The notes under the pieces: generated by a model | What the model saw: the letters and a program-made list of their open reading frames with translations, nothing else | Databases searched by the model: none | Told to the model about the DNA's origin: nothing | Shown here: positions 9,209 to 20,800 of the stretch, piece after piece | How the letters are laid out: every line of letters begins with the position of its first letter | How positions within the stretch are numbered: position 1 is the first letter of the stretch | Position numbers and translations under genes: made by a program | Assembly (NCBI RefSeq): GCF_000702005.1 | Contig: NZ_JNKI01000003.1 | Location: 141,536 to 205,535, forward strand | Reading direction: 5' to 3' | From: Selenomonas sp. ND2010 | Lineage (GTDB): Bacteria > Bacillota > Negativicutes > Selenomonadales > Selenomonadaceae | Length of the DNA stretch: 64,000 nucleotides

Positions 9209-10162
9209 TCAAAACATATCTTTTTTCCACAAAGCATACGCACCAGATACGCTGATGCCGAAGGCAATAACCATAACATAGAAAAAGCCATGACTACTCT
9301 CCGCAAACGGAACCGGTACATTCATACCGAAAAAACTAGACACAACCGTTGGAATAGCGATGATAATCGTCATGGCTGCCAGAAATTTCATGACCAAGTT
9401 CTGGTTATTCGCAATGATGGACGTAAAAGTATCGGCCATGCGGGCCAAAATCTTGCTATACATCTCCACCATTTCCTTGGCCTGCTTGTTCTCGATGATA
9501 ACATCCTCCAGCAAGTCTTCATCCTCATCATAGGCCTTGAGAATGGGAGTAAGCTGGGGATTATTGCGCATGCGCATCAGTTTATCGAGCACCGCACCAT
9601 TGGAACGGATAGCAGCATTAAAATAAGTCAAGCCCTTCTGCAGCTCCAACAAACGCAGAATCTCACTGTTCTTCATGTCATGGCGAAGCTGTTCCTCGAT
9701 CTCATCCGAAAGTTTACTGATCTGGCGCAAATAACGCAGATAAAACGTCATGGACTTATAGAGAATCTGGAATAGGAATCTGGTCTTTTTATACGTGCGG
9801 AACAGCTTGGCAGTGCGCTCGTTGAATTCAGCCATAACTGGCGTTTCCTCGAGGCATACGGTAATAATATATTCCTCCGTGACAATGATAGCCAACGGCA
9901 AAACATCATAACTGTCCTGTCCGCGGCAAATTGCGACATTGGTCAAAACCATGACCGAATCGTCTTCGATGTCCGTATGAGAGCGCTCTTCATCATCCAG
10001 TGCGGAGCGCAAAAAATCCGAATCTACCTCGGTCAGATTGCTGACTACCTTCAGCTCATAGGGCGTCGGGTCAACAATATTGATCCAAGCACCTTTTTCC
10101 AGCGTCTTTAAGGTGAGCTCCTGCAAAGGACCACTCTCCATGGATTTATAAATCTGAAGCAT
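9209..10162 (-). CDS. corA: CorA-family Mg2+/Co2+ transporter
   Basis: A divalent metal channel of the inner membrane, pentameric in the family. It is 317 aa with a large cytoplasmic N domain (to about 250) that is rich in coiled-coil helix. Two C-terminal membrane helices follow, with the signature FFGMNVP (the GMN motif) between them and a short basic C tail. It has its own promoter at 10373-10402 and an unusually long (about 200 nt) leader with strong base-pairing potential (see the leader entry). A 74-aa gene follows 13 bp downstream. Mg2+ is the commonest substrate; Co2+ or Ni2+ cannot be excluded. Confidence 0.94.
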   Translation of the reverse strand: MLQIYKSMESGPLQELTLKTLEKGAWINIVDPTPYELKVVSNLTEVDSDFLRSALDDEERSHTDIEDDSVMVLTNVAICRGQDSYDVLPLAIIVTEEYIITVCLEETPVMAEFNERTAKLFRTYKKTRFLFQILYKSMTFYLRYLRQISKLSDEIEEQLRHDMKNSEILRLLELQKGLTYFNAAIRSNGAVLDKLMRMRNNPQLTPILKAYDEDEDLLEDVIIENKQAKEMVEMYSKILARMADTFTSIIANNQNLVMKFLAAMTIIIAIPTVVSSFFGMNVPVPFAESSHGFFYVMVIAFGISVSGAYALWKKDMF

Positions 10163-10206
10163 GGCGGAATGTCTCCTTTCTTCATGAGGAAGGGAGCATT
10201 ATCCTT

Positions 10207-10314
10207 CTGCCGGAATTATACAAACAGCCGGCAGGAAAATGGCACACGTTCCCCATCGGTATTTAACTTGCATCGTTTAGGGTCTGTCGTACCAGGGTGA
10301 TCGTCCATTTTCCT
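10207..10314 (-). promoter_or_regulatory. Structured leader RNA of corA (candidate cis-regulator)
   Basis: On the transcribed strand AGGAAAATGG (10305-10314) pairs perfectly with CCATTTTCCT (10233-10242), enclosing 62 nt. An inner stem CCC(T)GGTA/TACC(GAT)GGG (10290-10297 with 10251-10261) is possible. A downstream hairpin CTGCCGG/CCGGCAG (10228-10234 with 10207-10213) shares two bases with the outer stem, so the two forms would compete. It does not match the M-box or Mn2+ riboswitch consensus that I know. A metal-sensing role is inference from the gene it precedes. Confidence 0.5.
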
Positions 10315-10372
10315 CACCAGCCTTTCCTTTCATATTAAGAGAACTATAGCACCGCTATTTTTCCCGTTCTCC

Positions 10373-10402
10373 ATTATATGCCTTTTCCCCGCATCTTGTC
10401 TA
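10373..10402 (-). promoter_or_regulatory. Promoter of corA
   Basis: -10 TATAAT at 10373-10378 and -35 TAGACA at 10397-10402, spacer 18 bp, minus strand. It predicts a leader of about 200 nt before the corA ATG. Confidence 0.65.
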
Positions 10403-10432
10403 GCGAAACTTACCCTTTCCAACTCTTTTTTC

Positions 10433-10461
10433 TTGACATTATCACTTATTATTACTATAAT
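10433..10461 (+). promoter_or_regulatory. Consensus sigma-70-type promoter of ssrA
   Basis: -35 TTGACA (10433-10438), 17-bp spacer, -10 TATAAT (10456-10461): a perfect consensus. Transcription would start near 10468, leaving about 39 nt of 5' leader to be trimmed from pre-tmRNA. Confidence 0.9.
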
Positions 10462-10506
10462 ATATGAACACAACCAAATACTGCTTGAATGGGCAGATTT
10501 CATCGT

Positions 10507-10860
10507 GGGGATGTAATGGTCTCGACGGGGATATATGCTCTGTGGATAGCGAGCCGGGGGGTCATCAACCCGTCAGTAAGGTGAAAACTTTTATTTAAAT
10601 ATAAAAGCTAACGAAGATTACGCTTTAGCCGCTTAAGGCTAACCCCTGTCCGTCCTTCTCCCGCGAGGATGGATAAGGGGCTAACAGCGGGATACCTCAG
10701 TGCCAATTCTCGGAGGCGCTGACGGGAACTCTTATCGAGATCGGAATGAAGCCGTTTGTTTGTGGATGGCCGATTTCTTAAATCTAACCACAAACTGCGC
10801 TCGGAGAGATCCATGGATCAGTATTTTCGGACAGGAGTTCGATTCTCCTCATCTCCACCA
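10507..10860 (+). ncRNA. ssrA: Transfer-messenger RNA (tmRNA)
   Basis: tmRNA rescues stalled ribosomes by trans-translation with SmpB and tags the nascent protein for proteolysis. The 5' GGGGATG pairs with the 3' CATCTCC to form the tRNA-like acceptor stem, and the encoded 3' end is CCA at 10858-10860. The T-arm GGACAGGAGTTCGATTCTCC is clear. The tag reading frame is at 10607-10636 (GCT to TAA). It encodes ANEDYALAA, so with the tRNA-borne Ala the tag is AANEDYALAA, with the usual hydrophobic LAA degron. Length 354 nt is normal. A consensus promoter precedes it and a strong terminator follows at 10889. Confidence 0.97.
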
Positions 10861-10888
10861 GTAATTATGGCGATTTCGCCTCGATATA

Positions 10889-10925
10889 AAATACCGCAAC
10901 TGTTTTTACAGTTGCGGTATTTTTG
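10889..10925. terminator. Terminator of ssrA, also serving the convergent methyltransferase gene
   Basis: 14-bp perfect stem AAATACCGCAACTG/CAGTTGCGGTATTT with a 6-nt loop and T-run on the plus side; the A-run on the left allows function in both directions. Confidence 0.9.
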
Positions 10926-10935
10926 TATGTATAAA

Positions 10936-11697
10936 TCACTGCTCTACTTTGACTGCCCGCAACCGAATGCGGACATAATCAATAATCCAGGTTCCATCTT
11001 GACAAAGGTCAGACGCCAATTCCTCTTCTGTTTCCTGGATAATACGTTCCTTCATCTCCTCTGGCATCCCTTCAAAGGGCTGCTGAATGAACATGCGTAT
11101 CCAATCAGCAACACTGTACCCCTTCGGTTGCGGCGTTGGGCGGTCAAACAGGATTGCGTAATCTACGCGCAGTCCCGCTTGATCGACCAACGGCGTATAT
11201 TCCCCAATGCTAGGAAAAAATTGGATTGGCTGATAATCATATCCATATTCCGCAAATTTTTGCGCCAGCATCCCATGGACTTTTGCCCCACAGCCAATCC
11301 CGCCGAACTCAGTCACCAGCTGTCCTCCTAAGCGAAGATTAGCAGCAATATTACGAAGCAGCAAATACTGTTTATCTTCATCAATCCAGTGAAATACTGC
11401 ATTGGAAAAGATTACATCGGCAGGCTCTTCCAACTGAAAGGATATTGCATCGGCTTCTTTAAAGGATAATTCCGGATGATTTTTTCTCGCTTCCGCCAGC
11501 ATAGCCGCCGAAGCATCAATCCCCAATACATAAAAGCCTTTTTGCACCAATTTCGCAGTGAGCGCTCCATTGCCACAGCCCAAATCGACGACAAAACTCC
11601 CCTTGGGTGCAGTAATCAAGCTCATGACATCTTCCCCATATTCATGTACAAAGGAAAAGCCATTACTGTAATCTTTTGCATTCCAATCCAGATTCAC
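10936..11697 (-). CDS. Class I SAM-dependent methyltransferase, trans-aconitate-methyltransferase-like
   Basis: A soluble 253-aa Rossmann-fold methyltransferase. Motif I VVDLGCGNGALT lies at about residues 36-47. The acidic residue of the second strand follows in GIDASAAML, then DVIFSNAVFHWI (motif IV region). The C-terminal half resembles trans-aconitate 2-methyltransferase relatives. The GTG start at 11695-11697 has AGGAGG eight nt upstream and is well supported. It is a single gene, convergent with ssrA; the promoter side (11698-11829) holds no other gene. The acceptor is unknown; Tam-like activity is only a possibility. Confidence 0.85.
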   Translation of the reverse strand: MNLDWNAKDYSNGFSFVHEYGEDVMSLITAPKGSFVVDLGCGNGALTAKLVQKGFYVLGIDASAAMLAEARKNHPELSFKEADAISFQLEEPADVIFSNAVFHWIDEDKQYLLLRNIAANLRLGGQLVTEFGGIGCGAKVHGMLAQKFAEYGYDYQPIQFFPSIGEYTPLVDQAGLRVDYAILFDRPTPQPKGYSVADWIRMFIQQPFEGMPEEMKERIIQETEEELASDLCQDGTWIIDYVRIRLRAVKVEQ

Positions 11698-11829
11698 AAA
11701 ATCCCCTCCTATTCATTACTCTCCCCATTTATTCGCTTAAAATCATAAATGTCCTCCTAATGTCAGAATCTTTCTTTTTCGGTTACAGCTCTTATTGGCT
11801 GCCTCGCGATATTATCCCTCCATTTTGAT

Positions 11830-11872
11830 AAAAAAACTCATTACCATGATTTCTCATAGTAATGAGTTTTTT
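11830..11872 (-). terminator. Terminator of the tpsBA operon
   Basis: Perfect stem ACTCATTAC/GTAATGAGT extended by A/T runs (AAAAAA on one side, TTTTTT on the other), loop of 14 nt, ending 6 bp from the tpsA stop codon. Confidence 0.88.
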
Positions 11873-11877
11873 CATTA

Positions 11878-14800
11878 TCAGTTGATCGTTTCACTATCCA
11901 GCGTCGTAAATAAGTAAATTGCCCAAATCATATCTGGCATAACACCGAGATTCTGTACTGCCGACAATATACCGGTCGACAATACCGCTCTACCTGCATT
12001 TTTACTGCCATTTACAAGCATATCCCTTGATATTTCATCCTGTGGGAAAATAGCCACAATACCATTGCCATAGGAAACCTGATAGCTTCCTTCACGGCTC
12101 TGATACATAAAGCTATATTCTTTTGCCACCTCTTGACAAATCTCCGACGGATCCGGAATCGTGACCTTCTGCGATGACGGCATAATCGACAGAGCTTCAC
12201 TGCTGTAGTTAATCGTATAAATGCCATCAAGCTTCCGTTTTTTTCCATCCGTGTAAAGTACAGGAATGCCGCCTTGATTTTCACTCTGGCCTTCTCCCTT
12301 AGTCACATAGCCGGCTACACGAACTCCATTAGCATCACTGCCGTTCTTGTTTTCACCCATTTTGATTTCAAACGAACCATCTGGATTGTTGTGGAAAGTC
12401 TGGGCTGACGATTCGCCATGCTCCGATGAAATAACAATCGAATCCGGCTGTGCCATTGTCCCCATCGTGTTGACTGGGCTTGTACTTGCTTCACTATGGC
12501 TGCCATCATCCGCCACCACAATCGTTGATGTTTTCTCGTTTGGAACGATTACTGATGCTGACAACGGTGATTTCTGCGAATCATGCAAACCATCCGTCGT
12601 TGCCATCGTATGCGCGCTACTAGACTGCGTACCAATATCCAAACCAATCTGTTCTGGACTTCCCGGAAGGAATCCTTTCAGTTCGACCTCAAGATTTCCC
12701 GGTGCATAACTAAATTTGTAGTTATCCAAGCTGGTCCCCGAAAAAGTCCAATCTTTATTGACATGGATAACACCTTTGTGTATTCCACTGCTGGTAGTAG
12801 CCGTGATGTCATCATCATAATACATCGTAACATTGTTTAGCTGGTCGCCAAACAGCAACGCCTCCCCAGCCTGACCGTCAGCCCGAGTCAACGTATACTC
12901 ACTTACCATGGGGTTCTGCTTACCATAATTGCGTGAAGCCGAACCGGCTGTTATGAGCACCTCACGCGGTCTAATACTGAATTTACCGGCCACATAGTGG
13001 ATGTCATAATTGGAGGCCTTTCCTCTTCTAAATACGGCATCACTGATATTCGTGGAAAGCCCAGCTGTTCCCGCATTGGTTTTCCTATCCGCACGGGCAT
13101 CAATCGTTTCTCTTACATCAGTAATGGTATCGCCATTTGTTAGGCCCGATGCCTCAGTCGTCACTGCCCCCCGGAATTTCGTCGTGCCGTCAATATATTT
13201 TGACATGTCATTATCATCGCCAAAAGCACGCGATTTATCCCCTGCGTACAAAGTCAATGGACGCGGCTTAACCAACAACGTTCCATCCTCTGACGTAATC
13301 GCATAATCGGAACTCAAGCTCCTGCTATCCGCCGACAACGATACATTATTGGCATGCATCGCATAGGTTCCGACATCGGATTTTTCATCAGCCGCCGACG
13401 CAATCGTATAATTATTGAATTTATCACCATCCAGCAAAGTATCATAACCTTCACCGCTAACAACACTACCAGTCAGCGAAATAACATCATTCGATTGCCC
13501 ATAAATCCGCTCTGCATCATTGACTTTAACTTTAACGATACGCGGAGTAATCGTTAAGCTTCCATCTTGATAAGCAAAATCATAGTTTGTCGATGCTAAA
13601 TCACTTCCCTGAATACCGATTGCATAGGTTCCTGCATGGATAGCCCCCTCGGCATTTCTGGCCGTAGAATCTTTCAGTACCCCATAGTTGATTGAACCAG
13701 TACGCCCTTTAATCGTATCAATGGTATCACTGCCAACAAAACCATCATAGCGTACGCCATTCCCTTTTTGATAAGCCGTACCATCATATTTATGCGTATC
13801 ATCTACTGCCGACACGGTCACCTTTTTCTTTTTGATGATTATGTCGCCATCTTGATAGGTAATCTTATAATTGGCCGTACTTGCCCCTACAATCTTACCT
13901 CCACTTACTTTTATTTTCCCTTGATAAGTACCAGCATCACTCAAAGCATCGATACCATCATCCGTTTGACTGACGACAAGCTCTGTTAGCGTTGCACCGT
14001 TTACCAATCCCGTATGGGTATTGCCACTATCTGCGGCAGCCTCGATGCAATAATCAGGATTGCCATTCGTATTGGCAAGTTTCGTATTTTCCTCACCATA
14101 GACCCGCTCACGGTCCGTAGCTTTTACCACTACTTCACGCGGAGTCACACTGAGACTGCCAGCTTCCGAAGTGATATTATAATTTTTCGTAACATCTTGG
14201 CCATCCGCATCCAGAATTATAACCTTCTTTACGGTTAGCTCTGTTTTCTCACCCACATTCTGATATTTATTGCCAGCACTTATCACCTCAATCGTTGACT
14301 TCTGTCCGTCAGCCAGACTGCCACTGGTGATTTTTCCGCTCACGGATGCCGGATCATCGGTACCATAGACTTTCTCCATATTACCAGCACTTACTGCTAA
14401 CATACGCTTATCAATAGTAAGCGTACCATTCTGATACTCAAATACATAGTTACCATTAGATACCAGATTGCTATCCTGGATATCGATAGCATAGTTACCT
14501 GCATCTTTCGCTCCTTCGGCGGACTTACCAGCCGTTACCGTCGTGCCATAACGAATAGCACCACCAGTGATGATACCAGACTTCAAACTGCCATCGGCAT
14601 TCTTATCTGCTGCAATAACATTTTCATACGTTACCTTCGTTTGCGGATTATTAAAGCTGGTATAAGACATGCCATCATAAGTTTTTTTGACATCAGCAGC
14701 CGTGACCTTTATCGTACGCGGAACAATCTTGAAATCAATATTGACCGTGGCGTTAAGGTTGTTGTCGCCTACGTATTCAATCTGGCGGTTCTGTCCGGCA

Positions 14801-17800
14801 ATACCGCCTTCTTTGGCGTTACCGTAAATGGCGCCAGCAGCTGGGCCGCCTGCTGTATTGACAGCAGTTGTCGCGGTCAATTTCGTATCCCACTTATAGG
14901 ATTTATCTGGATCATTACGCAGGGCTTCGAGCAGCTTGGCATACTTTGCCTGTTCCGTTGCCGTCCCCTGATGCTCCTTATTGGCATTTTCCGCCTTGAA
15001 CGCATCGCCGGTGATGAAATTCGCATTGCCATCGCCGTAAACGCGTTCCGATATCACATTGACGACCAGCGGCTTCGTATAAGCAATGACATTCTTATCC
15101 CAGCCATAATCCTTGCCCGTCGGGTTCTTGACCTCTTTATCATCCTGCGTATTATAGCGGATGCCATCAGGCACAAGTGTCCCTGGATTATCGCCTTCCG
15201 GACTATCCGTATGGATAATCCAGCGCTGCGAGTCTGGTGTCTTTATCACTTGGCTGCCCGGATTGGTATTTTCGTTGCTGAAATGACCTTTGGCTGCGTC
15301 AATCGTCACACCACCGGTCGTAGACTCCAGGCTGCCGGACGATTCAATCTTGATGCTTCCATCCGTCTGGACCGTAATCGTCTCGCCCTGGATATGTCCC
15401 GTAATGGTTGTCGTTTCTGTGGTCTTGCTGCTTGTTGACGTGTTGTTCTTGATGTCAATCTTCTTACCTGTCACATCGCCGATTTCCTTGATGTGGTTTT
15501 CGGAATTCGTCAAGTCCACGTCGCCACCAGCGGCAATCGTCACTTTGTCTGCCACGAGGCCACCACCATTTTCCTGCTGAGCGACATCGCCCTGGGTCTT
15601 GATATTCACTACACTCGGCTTCGTGCCATCGGCTTTTGGCGCTTCAAATCCATTGATTGTAATATTGCCCGTGTGATCTTCGCCACCAAAGTTGATTTCA
15701 TTGAAGCCATGGAAAATCGAAGTTTCCGTAGTCGTCTCCGTATCGAACCATTCCTTGTCGATATCCAGGCCAGGCGTCCCCGTCTTGCCGATATGGATTT
15801 CTCTTTCCTTATCAAACGTATCGAGTGTCAGCTTACCGCCCTGGGTGGTCTTGATGCTGTTGCGTCCCTGGCTCGTATCGTTAGTCAGACTGTTCGTCGT
15901 GATGTTGACATTCCCCGTAGTCGTTTCGATATCGGCCCCGGAAAGGACGACATTCTGGCTGCGGATATTGTAATCCTTTTCGCCAAAGGACATCTTGCCG
16001 CTGATTTTCACCGCCGCATTGGAATTCTTATACCCTTGGATGACATTGACCGTATCTTCGAAGGTGATGCTGCCAGACTGCTCATAGCTGCCCTTACCGG
16101 CACCGCGGCCGATATTGATGGCATCAAAGCCCTTGGCGAAAATACGCGTTGTCGAGGACGCGTCAAAATATGACGAGTCAAGATACAGCGCATCGGTTGC
16201 AATTTGGCCCGCAAACGTACCGACTTTGATGCTGCGGTTTTCATCGAGGGTCTTGAGGTTCAGCTGGCCGCCCTTGGCTGCCCCCTGCGCCCCCGTCATG
16301 ATAGTTCCCGTTTGGGAGTTGCTGGACAGCTCGACTTCGTCGGCCGTGATGCTGATATCCCCGCTTTCGGTCTCGATGGTACTCGTGCCGTTCATCTTGA
16401 ACTTTTGCGCCATGAACTCGATGCCATCGGTGCCGGCCAAATGGATATGCGTCTTGCCGCTGATGGTCGTCGTCTTGGATTTCGTTACCGCTTCTTCAAA
16501 ACCAGAGCGCACTGTCGTGGGATCGAGGAAATGCAGGTCCGTCGAAGAGTCGATATTGGCATCGCCATAGCCGCCGCCCAGATAGATATGACTGAACCCA
16601 TCCGCTATGGCCGGATTCTTATCGTGGCCGGCAAACCATTCCGACTTGATATTGAGGGCACCGGCGCCATGATCCTTGATGGCATTATCGCCGATATTCA
16701 AGGCGACGCCTTCCGTCTTCTGCGCAATCGTCAGCTTGCCCTTGCCCGACAGCTTGGCATCGCCAGCGATATCGAACTGGTCTGTTGTGAGCTCGATGTC
16801 GCCACTAGTTGCCGCGATTCCCTTGACGTCATTTACTTCGCCGGCCGTCAGCTGCTTGCCTGCGGTTTCTTCCAGCGACAGGCTCCTTACATTGGCCGCG
16901 ACCGTACCGATGGTATTGTCGCCCGTAAGCTTCACGTCACCGCCCACAAAGGCAACATGCGCCGCCTGCAGACCACTGCCGGTAATCGTGCCCTCCGCGC
17001 TGGTAGTCAGCGTAGTCGGCTTCGCCAGTGTACCACCGCTGACCGTGATGCTTTGCTGTGCTTCGTTGCCGATGGCAAACGCACTGAACGTGTCTGCAAA
17101 GGCACCCGTGCCATTGAGCAGCGCATCATAGAGATTCAAGCCACCAGCCTGAGCGTCTTTGGTAATATGGATAGCCGTCGTGCCATCATAAGTCGACAGT
17201 CCGAGCGTTCCCGTTCCGAGGATAGTCTTGCCACCTGTGCCGGTAAGCTGGCTCAAATCATTCGTATAGATGTTGAGCTGGCTGGCTCCGGCCTGACCGC
17301 TTTCGGCCGCAAAGCTGCCGCCGTCCGCATTGCGGATGCTGCCAGCCTTGAGCGTCACCGCCTGGCCAGCCGCCACGCTGTTTTTGCCTTGGAAGACGAT
17401 GGCCCCGCTGCTGCCATTCTGCAGCGTCAAGCTATTTTTTAAAGCAACGCTATCAATCGTCAGTGTACCAGTTCCCTTTTCATTGCCCAGCGAAAGCTCC
17501 GTAAAGCCAGCCCCAAAGACACCGCCATTGATATCTGCAGCCGTGACATGCAAGCCATTTTCCGCCGTAGTCAGTTCGTTTTCCACAAACATCTTCGCCG
17601 CAGCGCTTTTCGTAGCCAGCGTCAATTTACCTTTGCCCTCGATATTGGTCACGCTGTCAGCGCGATCCACCGTCAGCTTGTCCGTTTGCAAGGTAAAGCT
17701 GCCAGCACCGCCATCGATCTTGGCGTTGGTGCCCAATTCGAGCGCATCAGCCGTCAGCGTAACGCCGCCCTTGCCCGCAGCTGCGCCTGCCATCTCAGCC

Positions 17801-20800
17801 TTGGCTTCGATTTTGGCACCAGCAGCCAGCTTGATTTCCTTTGCCGCAGCATTGACAACCGTATTGGCGCCATTGATGGTAAGCGTCTTGCCCGCTGCCA
17901 CGTCAATCGTACCAGCAGCACTATTCAGCGTAAGCTCCGTCGCCGCCGCAGGATCTGCGCTTCCCAGCGTAACATCCTCGACAACATGGATGCCCTTGGC
18001 TCCAGCAATCTTAACCGATTTATCGATACCGCCTGCATAAAGATAGACATTCTCCTTCGTCGTGATGCCAAAATCGCTGAAACCTGTCAGGTTGGAATTG
18101 ACCGTACCATAGCCGATTTTATACCCATTGTCTTCAGCTGCTGGCATGGCAAAATCCGTACCGCCCAGATAGATATTCTTTCCTTCCGGCGTCGTGATAT
18201 TGAGCTTGCCCGAACCATTGATGACACCTTCGCCCAAATCCAGGCTGTCCGTCAGATTGAGATTGAGGTTGTGATTCTTGATATCGGTCGTGCTTTCCTT
18301 ATCCAGCTGCAAGCCCGTCGCATGGACCGTCAAATCGCCGCCCACGATATTGCTGTCGGCAAATTCGACTTGATTCTCCGTGCGCACCGTCGTCTTCGAG
18401 CTGAAATTCGTATGCTTGATGATGACCTTGCCCTGCTGCGAACTGCCATCCTGCTCATCGGTCCGGCGGCCAATGATAAGCTCGCCATAGGAATTGCTGA
18501 ATGCGCCCTTGGCAAACGAGTCGCTGGTGATATTCATAGCACCCGCATGCTCCTCGGTATCAATGGCAATCGTCTTCTCCGCCGTAGTCGTATAGAGCTG
18601 CACCTTGCCGCTCGTCGTCACCTTGCCTGTGCTCGTCCCTTTGGCAATCGAATCCGCGGAAATCGTGATATTGGCACTGCCGGCATCGATCGTCCCCATG
18701 GTCAGCTTTTTATCGGCATCCATGGTAATCTTGACACTGCCGCCTTTGGTGGTGATTCCTTCTTTCTTCACTACCTTCTCAGCATTGCGGTCTTCCACCT
18801 GGCCAATGGTCATATCTGCGCTGCTGTTTACCGCCAGCGCACCGGAAACGTCAGCAGCCAGGTTCTGGATTTCATTGCCCACTCCCGTAAGGTCGGCCTT
18901 GCCGCCCTGCAGCAGCAGGGATTCGGCCTTGATGCTGCCGCCATTTTCCTGAATGCCTTCTTTTGCCGCCAGCACCAGCGAGTTTGCTTTGACCGTTCCG
19001 GTAACCGTCGCCGTGCTGCCGGATTTTACCGTCAGATAAGCCGGTGGCTTAGTAATATCCGCCAGCGTTACAGCACCGCCGCTTTCCGTGCCAATAATGA
19101 CATTTTTAAACGTATCGTTTATCTTTTGGAGGCTCTCATCGGTTATGTAACTCGAGGCATCATTGCCGCCGATCGTATAGGCATCGGTACTTTTGCGCGA
19201 AAAAGACAACGTGCCCGTATTCTGCGTCGAAAAGGCACCCGACAGTGTCAGCTTATCGGCCTGGATTGCGATATCTGCCGCACCGGCTTCAAGCACACTG
19301 CCAGTTTCCAGCTGAAAGCCATCGGCACCGCCAGCCGTAAAGGTCATATCCTTGCCATTTGATGTCACCTGGCCCTCGACCGTTATGGAGCTGCCGGACG
19401 TAAACGATACCGCATCGTTTACGTTAAGCGTGCCAATGCGGATAGCACCGGTATCCTGGCTGCCAAACTGGATAGCCGAAAAACCGGCAGCAGCAAACCC
19501 AACACCTGCTAATTCCACATCGCCAGCAGCACCACCCACACCGAAACTCTTGCCGGCCGTCAGGGTGTCAATCGTAAGTTTCCCCTTGCCCTGGATGGAA
19601 TCGTCCGTCAAGGCAAAGGAATCCGCTTGCAGTGCAATATCGCCCGCAGCTGAGCTTATAGCCCCCGCCACAGAAGTCAAAATCCCGCTGGATTTGATTG
19701 AAATATCCTTCGCCGCCGTCAACTTCATATCCTCAGCGCCCAGCGTCATCGGCTTCATCGAACTCGTGCTGGTATTGGTGATGTCAAAGCTATTGGCCTT
19801 ACCCTTGAGGATGGCGACATCCGTACTTAACTGGACATCGCCTTTCGTTTCCACATCAAGGACCTCTGCGGTGACCTTGCCAGCCGCTGTGCCTGTGATT
19901 TTGTCAATTGCCTTCAGCGAAATGTTCTTATCCGACGTAAGCGCTGCCCCGACGGCAATCGAACCGCCATACAACGTCAAATCCCCCGTTGTGCTGACCG
20001 CACTGCCGACCTGAATCGTACCAGCATTATCTGCCGCACCGATCTGCGTCGTTGCAAAGCCGCCACCTAACAGGGCATTCGTTATGTTGAGCCCCACGCC
20101 GCTACCCAGTGATATCGCAGCATTCTTGGTTTCGGTCTGAATGCTAAGGGTGCCTTTATTGCCATCGGCATCCGCTGTACTTGTTATCGTGCCCGAGCCT
20201 TTTGCCGTGTCCATCGTAAGCTGCATATCCTTGGCGGACATCGTGCCATCATACGCAAGCCCGTTGCCGCCGGCTTCATTATGGGCCAAGATGGCGAACT
20301 TGCCGGCGCCAGCATCTACTTTACCGGTAATCTGAACACCATCGGCATTTTTCTCATTGGTCGCACCATGCAGGGTGATATTGCCGCCAGCCGTCGTTAT
20401 CGTGCCAGCCAGCTGAATGCCGCTTTCGCCAGCTACCGTTGCCCGCGCCATATCATCCTTATTGCCGCCATGGAAATAGACGCTGCCGCCACCTGTCGCA
20501 ATCGTCGAGGAGGCTGCCTGCGTAATCTTGCCGCCCATAAATTTGCCGCCATTGCCGCTGTTGGACTTAAAGTCAAGGCTCAGCTTATCGCCCGTGATAT
20601 CCTTATTGATGATAATGTCGCGGGCCGCTTCCAATGACAGTGTCGCATTCTTGCCGCTGCTCGTGATGGCTCCATCGATTACGATATCGCCGTCGTCACC
20701 GCCGGCAGCTGTACCAGTCGAAATCTTTACATTCGTGCCAGTCTGCAACGCCTGATTGACGACCGTATTGGCAATTTTTGACTCAGATTTTACCGCTGTA

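Noticed and set aside
10163..10366. M-box or Mn2+ (yybP-ykoY) riboswitch as identity of the corA leader
   Set aside because: A GGTGAGG and an ATGGGG resemble M-box pieces, but the conserved CTCC/GGAG hairpin and the order of motifs are missing; I kept it only as an unassigned structured leader.
16204..19362. Long plus-strand open frames (412 and 604 aa) inside tpsA
   Set aside because: They are antisense to the repetitive tpsA coding sequence, show Arg/Ile-rich unnatural composition, no ribosome sites and no recognisable domain; they arise from the codon bias of the opposite strand.
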